This document shows, in pieces, positions 61,104 to 64,000 of a stretch of 64,000 nt of DNA; the first letter of the stretch is position 1; every line of letters starts with the position of its first letter. Below the pieces are notes generated by a model. It searched no databases and was not told the origin of the DNA. It saw only the letters and a list, made by a program, of their open reading frames with translations. The position numbers and the translations under genes are program-made. Source of the stretch: Mucilaginibacter roseus (GTDB lineage Bacteria > Bacteroidota > Bacteroidia > Sphingobacteriales > Sphingobacteriaceae); contig NZ_JAJPWV010000001.1 of the NCBI RefSeq assembly GCF_021215455.1, positions 1,048,503 through 1,112,502 on the forward strand. The letters run 5' to 3'.

Positions 61104-63464
61104 TTAATCGTTCCTTAAACGTTTAACCGGATTAGCATAGGCCGCTTTTACAGATTGATAACTGACGGTTACAAGCGCTATTAACAAAGCACAGAAACCA
61201 GCTATGGCAAATACCCACCAGCTAATAGTTATCCGATAAGCATAATTTTCGAGCCATTGGTGCATGATATACCATGACACGGGAAATGCCACCAACAATG
61301 ATGAACCGACGAGCTTTATAAAATCGGCAGATAGCATGGCGACTATACTTTGCGCGCTTGCTCCTAACACCCGCCTTACCCCGATCTCCTTAACCCGTTT
61401 TTGTATGGCGAATGTAGCCAGACCGAACAAACCCAGGCAGGATATGATGATGGAGATGATTGAGAATATATTGAACAACATGCCCGTACGTTGTTCTGAA
61501 ACGTATAGCTTAGCGATGTCCTGATCTACAAAACCATAACTGTAAGGATAGTTGGGATACAGATCCTGAAACACGGTTTTTAATTGTGTGATAACGTTAC
61601 GCGCATTAGTATTCACTCGCATAACTACAAAACCTGCACGACTGTTATGTTTAATTATTAGAGGCTCAATAGCCTGCTGTACGGGCTTAAAGTTAAAGTC
61701 CTGTACAACGCCAATAATTGTTCCGGAATTTCCGTTTGTTGTTATACGCTGTCCAATGGCTGTCGTTGGTTTCATACCCATTGCTTTCAACGCGGTTTCA
61801 TTAATCATATAAGCGTTATCGTCGGCCGGAGAACTATCATTAAAAGACCGTCCGGCTATCAGGCGCATATTAAACGTCTTTATAAAGTTTTCATCAGCCC
61901 CAATATGTGGAAATACAGTTTGCTGATCCGGATTTTTACCGCTCCAGGTAACATCAGTAGTACCTGTAGTAAGATAAGTGGGCAGGTGATCAACAACTGT
62001 GTAGTTTTTTATCGCATTATTTTGCTGCAAAGCTTGTTTCAACGCACTGTAATTGTTTTTTTGATAACCAACCTGCGGAACTTGCAGATAAAGCAGGTTT
62101 TGCTTGTTGAAACCAATATCGCGGCTGCTTATATACTTGAGCTGGTAATTAACCACCAAAGTACTGACAATTAAAATAACCGAAACGGCAAACTGCACAA
62201 TCACCAAACCACTGCGTAAATATGACAGCTCTCCCTTTGGAGCTTTTACGCCTTTAAGTGCCTTAACCGGATTAAATGAAGACATGAAAATTGCCGGGTA
62301 ACTACCGGAAACCATACCTACCGTTGTGGCTATAGCCAATAACTGACCTAGCAATTTAATATTCAACAGATTAATAGTAATATTTTTTGAGGCAAGTTGG
62401 TTAAACAACGGGAGTAATAACCAGGCGAATAATAAGCCGATGAACAATGATAACAGCGCAACTATTAACGACTCGCCCATAAGCTGCAACACTACATCGA
62501 TACGGCGTGCACCGATGGTTTTTCGTAACCCAACCTCCTTTGCGCGTGTACTGCCTAAAGCTGTGGAAAGGTTCATGAAATTGATGCAGGCGATAACCAG
62601 TATGAATATGGCCGCAATACTGAATATTTTTACATTCTGCATATTGCCTTGCCCTTCAACATCAAGCTGTAAACCGGCAGTAAGATGAATATCGGTTAAG
62701 GGTTGCAGTGTGAAGCGGCTTTTGGTATTGGATTGATCGTTCTTTTGATGAATCAAATCAATCTGCTTTTCGAGCGAAGCTATGGACGATGATGTCGCCT
62801 CAAAATGCTTATTCAGTTTTACATAACTATAAGCCGAAAAATTACCCCAATCATTCCCGTTAGAAATATTGTAATAGCTGATGGGCAGCAACATACTAAA
62901 CTGCAAATGCGAATTATGTGGCAGATTTTTAAGAACGCCGCTCACTACATAATCGCTGTTGTAGCCATTTTCAACTTTTAAAGTTTTACCAACGGCATCT
63001 TCGGTACCAAAGTATTTAACAGCGGCCGCCGCAGTGATCACCACATGGTTAGGTTGCCCAAGTACATTGCCATTGCCCCGTATCAATGGATAACCAAAGA
63101 ATTGTAAAAAATCAGCATCGGCGTAGAGAATGTTTTTTTCATCAAACTTTTTATCGGCAACACTAACCGTGGCAGATACAGGCACAACGCGAGTCACTTT
63201 TTCAATGGCTGGAATTTGTTGTTGAACAGCATCAACAACCGGCGGTGGTGTTACCGCAGCCTTTGAACCCGATACCTCAGAGGTAAGCCGGTAAATTTCA
63301 CCCGCGTTAGGTATGAACTTATCATAGCTTTTTTCATCCTGCACCCAAAGCATAATGAGTATGCTGCAAGCCATACCGGTTGAAAGGCCAAAGACATTAA
63401 GAAAGGTAAACAGCTTAAATCTTTTAAGGCTCCGAAAGGCGGTGATAAAGTAATTTTTCAGCAT
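61104..63464 (-). CDS. MacB/FtsX-type ABC transporter permease, without ATPase
   Basis: A 786-residue inner-membrane protein made of two MacB-PCD/FtsX modules. TM1 is at about 20-42, then a periplasmic domain (about 45-265), TM helices at about 275-300, 330-352 and 370-395, a second periplasmic domain and three final helices. Each module has the cytosolic FtsX signature: RAKEVGLRKTIGARR and RVKEIGVRRVLGAS. The ATP-binding subunit is not adjacent; such orphans occur in large numbers in Bacteroidota and may share one ATPase. The substrate (peptide, lipid or drug) is unknown. Confidence 0.92.
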   Translation of the reverse strand: MLKNYFITAFRSLKRFKLFTFLNVFGLSTGMACSILIMLWVQDEKSYDKFIPNAGEIYRLTSEVSGSKAAVTPPPVVDAVQQQIPAIEKVTRVVPVSATVSVADKKFDEKNILYADADFLQFFGYPLIRGNGNVLGQPNHVVITAAAAVKYFGTEDAVGKTLKVENGYNSDYVVSGVLKNLPHNSHLQFSMLLPISYYNISNGNDWGNFSAYSYVKLNKHFEATSSSIASLEKQIDLIHQKNDQSNTKSRFTLQPLTDIHLTAGLQLDVEGQGNMQNVKIFSIAAIFILVIACINFMNLSTALGSTRAKEVGLRKTIGARRIDVVLQLMGESLIVALLSLFIGLLFAWLLLPLFNQLASKNITINLLNIKLLGQLLAIATTVGMVSGSYPAIFMSSFNPVKALKGVKAPKGELSYLRSGLVIVQFAVSVILIVSTLVVNYQLKYISSRDIGFNKQNLLYLQVPQVGYQKNNYSALKQALQQNNAIKNYTVVDHLPTYLTTGTTDVTWSGKNPDQQTVFPHIGADENFIKTFNMRLIAGRSFNDSSPADDNAYMINETALKAMGMKPTTAIGQRITTNGNSGTIIGVVQDFNFKPVQQAIEPLIIKHNSRAGFVVMRVNTNARNVITQLKTVFQDLYPNYPYSYGFVDQDIAKLYVSEQRTGMLFNIFSIISIIISCLGLFGLATFAIQKRVKEIGVRRVLGASAQSIVAMLSADFIKLVGSSLLVAFPVSWYIMHQWLENYAYRITISWWVFAIAGFCALLIALVTVSYQSVKAAYANPVKRLRND

Positions 63465-63527
63465 GATTCGACATTAACTATATAAGCCCAACCAAACCGA
63501 TGCCAAATAACAATTAACTTAATATCA

Positions 63528-63562
63528 GCATCATAACCAAACATAGTGTTCGGTTATGATGC
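63528..63562. promoter_or_regulatory. 11-bp inverted repeat upstream of the permease gene
   Basis: A perfect inverted repeat (63528-63538 with 63552-63562) with a 13-base loop that itself can pair weakly. It lies between the phosphohexomutase stop and the permease start. It could terminate the upstream gene, as the minus strand beyond is T-rich, or be an operator. Confidence 0.4.
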
Positions 63563-63588
63563 AATGAATGTTCGATTACGGATGGTGT

Positions 63589-64000
63589 TTATAAACTCAG
63601 GATCACCTTCATATCAGCAATGAGCTTTTCAGCCAAGGCAGTTGCTGCTGCCTCGCTTGATGATTCCGAATAGATGCGGATAATAGGCTCTGTGTTCGAC
63701 CTGCGCAAATGTACCCATTCTTTACCGAATTCTATCTTCAACCCATCTATTGTGCTGTAGGGTTGATCTTGGTATTTTTCTTCGACCTGTTTAAGTAAGT
63801 TGTCGATATCCATCCCCGCCTGCAGCTCTATCTTGTTTTTAGAAATATAGTATTCCGGGTAGGTTTTTTTTAGTTCAGATATGGTTTTCTTTTCCTTTGC
63901 CAGATGCGTCAGGAACAGGGCGATGCCGACCAGCGCATCCCTGCCGTAGTGCAATTCAGGATAAATGATCCCGCCGTTACCTTCGCCACCGATAATGGCT
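63589..64000 (-). CDS. Phosphoglucosamine mutase / phosphomannomutase, C-terminal part
   Basis: The gene runs off the right end of the window; 137 residues are visible. The fragment starts in the metal/sugar region GGEGNGGIIYPELHYGRD (first residues in the window) and ends with the phosphate-binding loop RRSNTEPIIRIYSE of domain 4. This is the alpha-D-phosphohexomutase family. In Bacteroidota this type of protein is usually called phosphoglucosamine mutase (GlmM), but phosphomannomutase activity cannot be excluded. The active-site Ser lies outside the window. The visible 3' end looks normal. Confidence 0.9.
   Translation of the reverse strand, partial: AIIGGEGNGGIIYPELHYGRDALVGIALFLTHLAKEKKTISELKKTYPEYYISKNKIELQAGMDIDNLLKQVEEKYQDQPYSTIDGLKIEFGKEWVHLRRSNTEPIIRIYSESSSEAAATALAEKLIADMKVILSL

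Noticed and set aside
1..64000. CRISPR arrays, tRNA or rRNA genes, insertion sequences, prophage genes
   Set aside because: Spacers were read for regular direct repeats, cloverleaf signatures and transposase motifs. None was found beyond the short repeats reported.

Overview
The window looks like chromosomal core DNA of a member of the Bacteroidota, most likely a Sphingobacteriaceae relative such as Mucilaginibacter or Pedobacter. This is inferred from three things. Promoters repeatedly show a TAnnTTTG -7 box. Shine-Dalgarno sequences are almost absent (one clear exception at 21645). The gene set (WbqC-like protein, alpha-2-macroglobulin, YpdA, small SerA without ACT domain, orphan MacB-type permease, Crp/Fnr proteins of the Bacteroidota type) is typical of that group. 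No tRNA, rRNA operon, CRISPR array, transposase or phage gene was seen.

Layout. 1-13.5 kb: 3' end of lepA, folD, a glycosyltransferase/lipid A-type acyltransferase pair, a WbqC-like protein, a pentameric ligand-gated ion channel homologue, a GAF histidine kinase, ruvB, an exported Gfo/Idh/MocA protein, a polysaccharide deacetylase lipoprotein, a STAS-like protein, a TPR protein that keeps only the dimerisation half of a histidine kinase, and queG. 13.6-22 kb: proB-proA, a 31-residue membrane microprotein with its own terminator, a succinate-semialdehyde-type dehydrogenase, mnmA, topA and a small protein gene. 22-35 kb: a giant alpha-2-macroglobulin, dinB, a 2H phosphoesterase, the SRP 4.5S RNA, a short transaldolase, ypdA, rnz, a STAS protein, purC and phoH.

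35-47 kb: a divergent SAM hydroxide adenosyltransferase-like protein, a beta-CASP metallo-beta-lactamase, two palindromic intergenic repeats, serC-serA, rpe, pnp, rpsO, rplU-rpmA, a dicarboxylate/glutamate symporter and a YbjQ protein. 47-57 kb: an ECF sigma factor overlapping a four-helix membrane protein, a HAD phosphatase, two tandem paralogous secreted proteins, threonine aldolase, a cysteine-bearing Crp/Fnr regulator, a lone receiver protein, and a histidine kinase / receiver / receiver-cyclase operon. 57-64 kb: YitT, then a co-directional minus-strand group (MhqO-like dioxygenase, esterase, cupin, Crp/Fnr, sulfite-oxidase-fold protein, small hypothetical), a MacB-like permease and the 3' end of a phosphohexomutase.

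The window is mostly housekeeping: translation, RNA decay, proline and serine synthesis, tRNA modification and DNA repair. The parts most worth a second look are the ion channel, the ATPase-less kinase relic, the cyclase phosphorelay next to a Crp/Fnr protein with four cysteines, the microprotein, the tandem secreted paralogues and the palindromic intergenic repeats. No clearly unprecedented system could be demonstrated from sequence alone.
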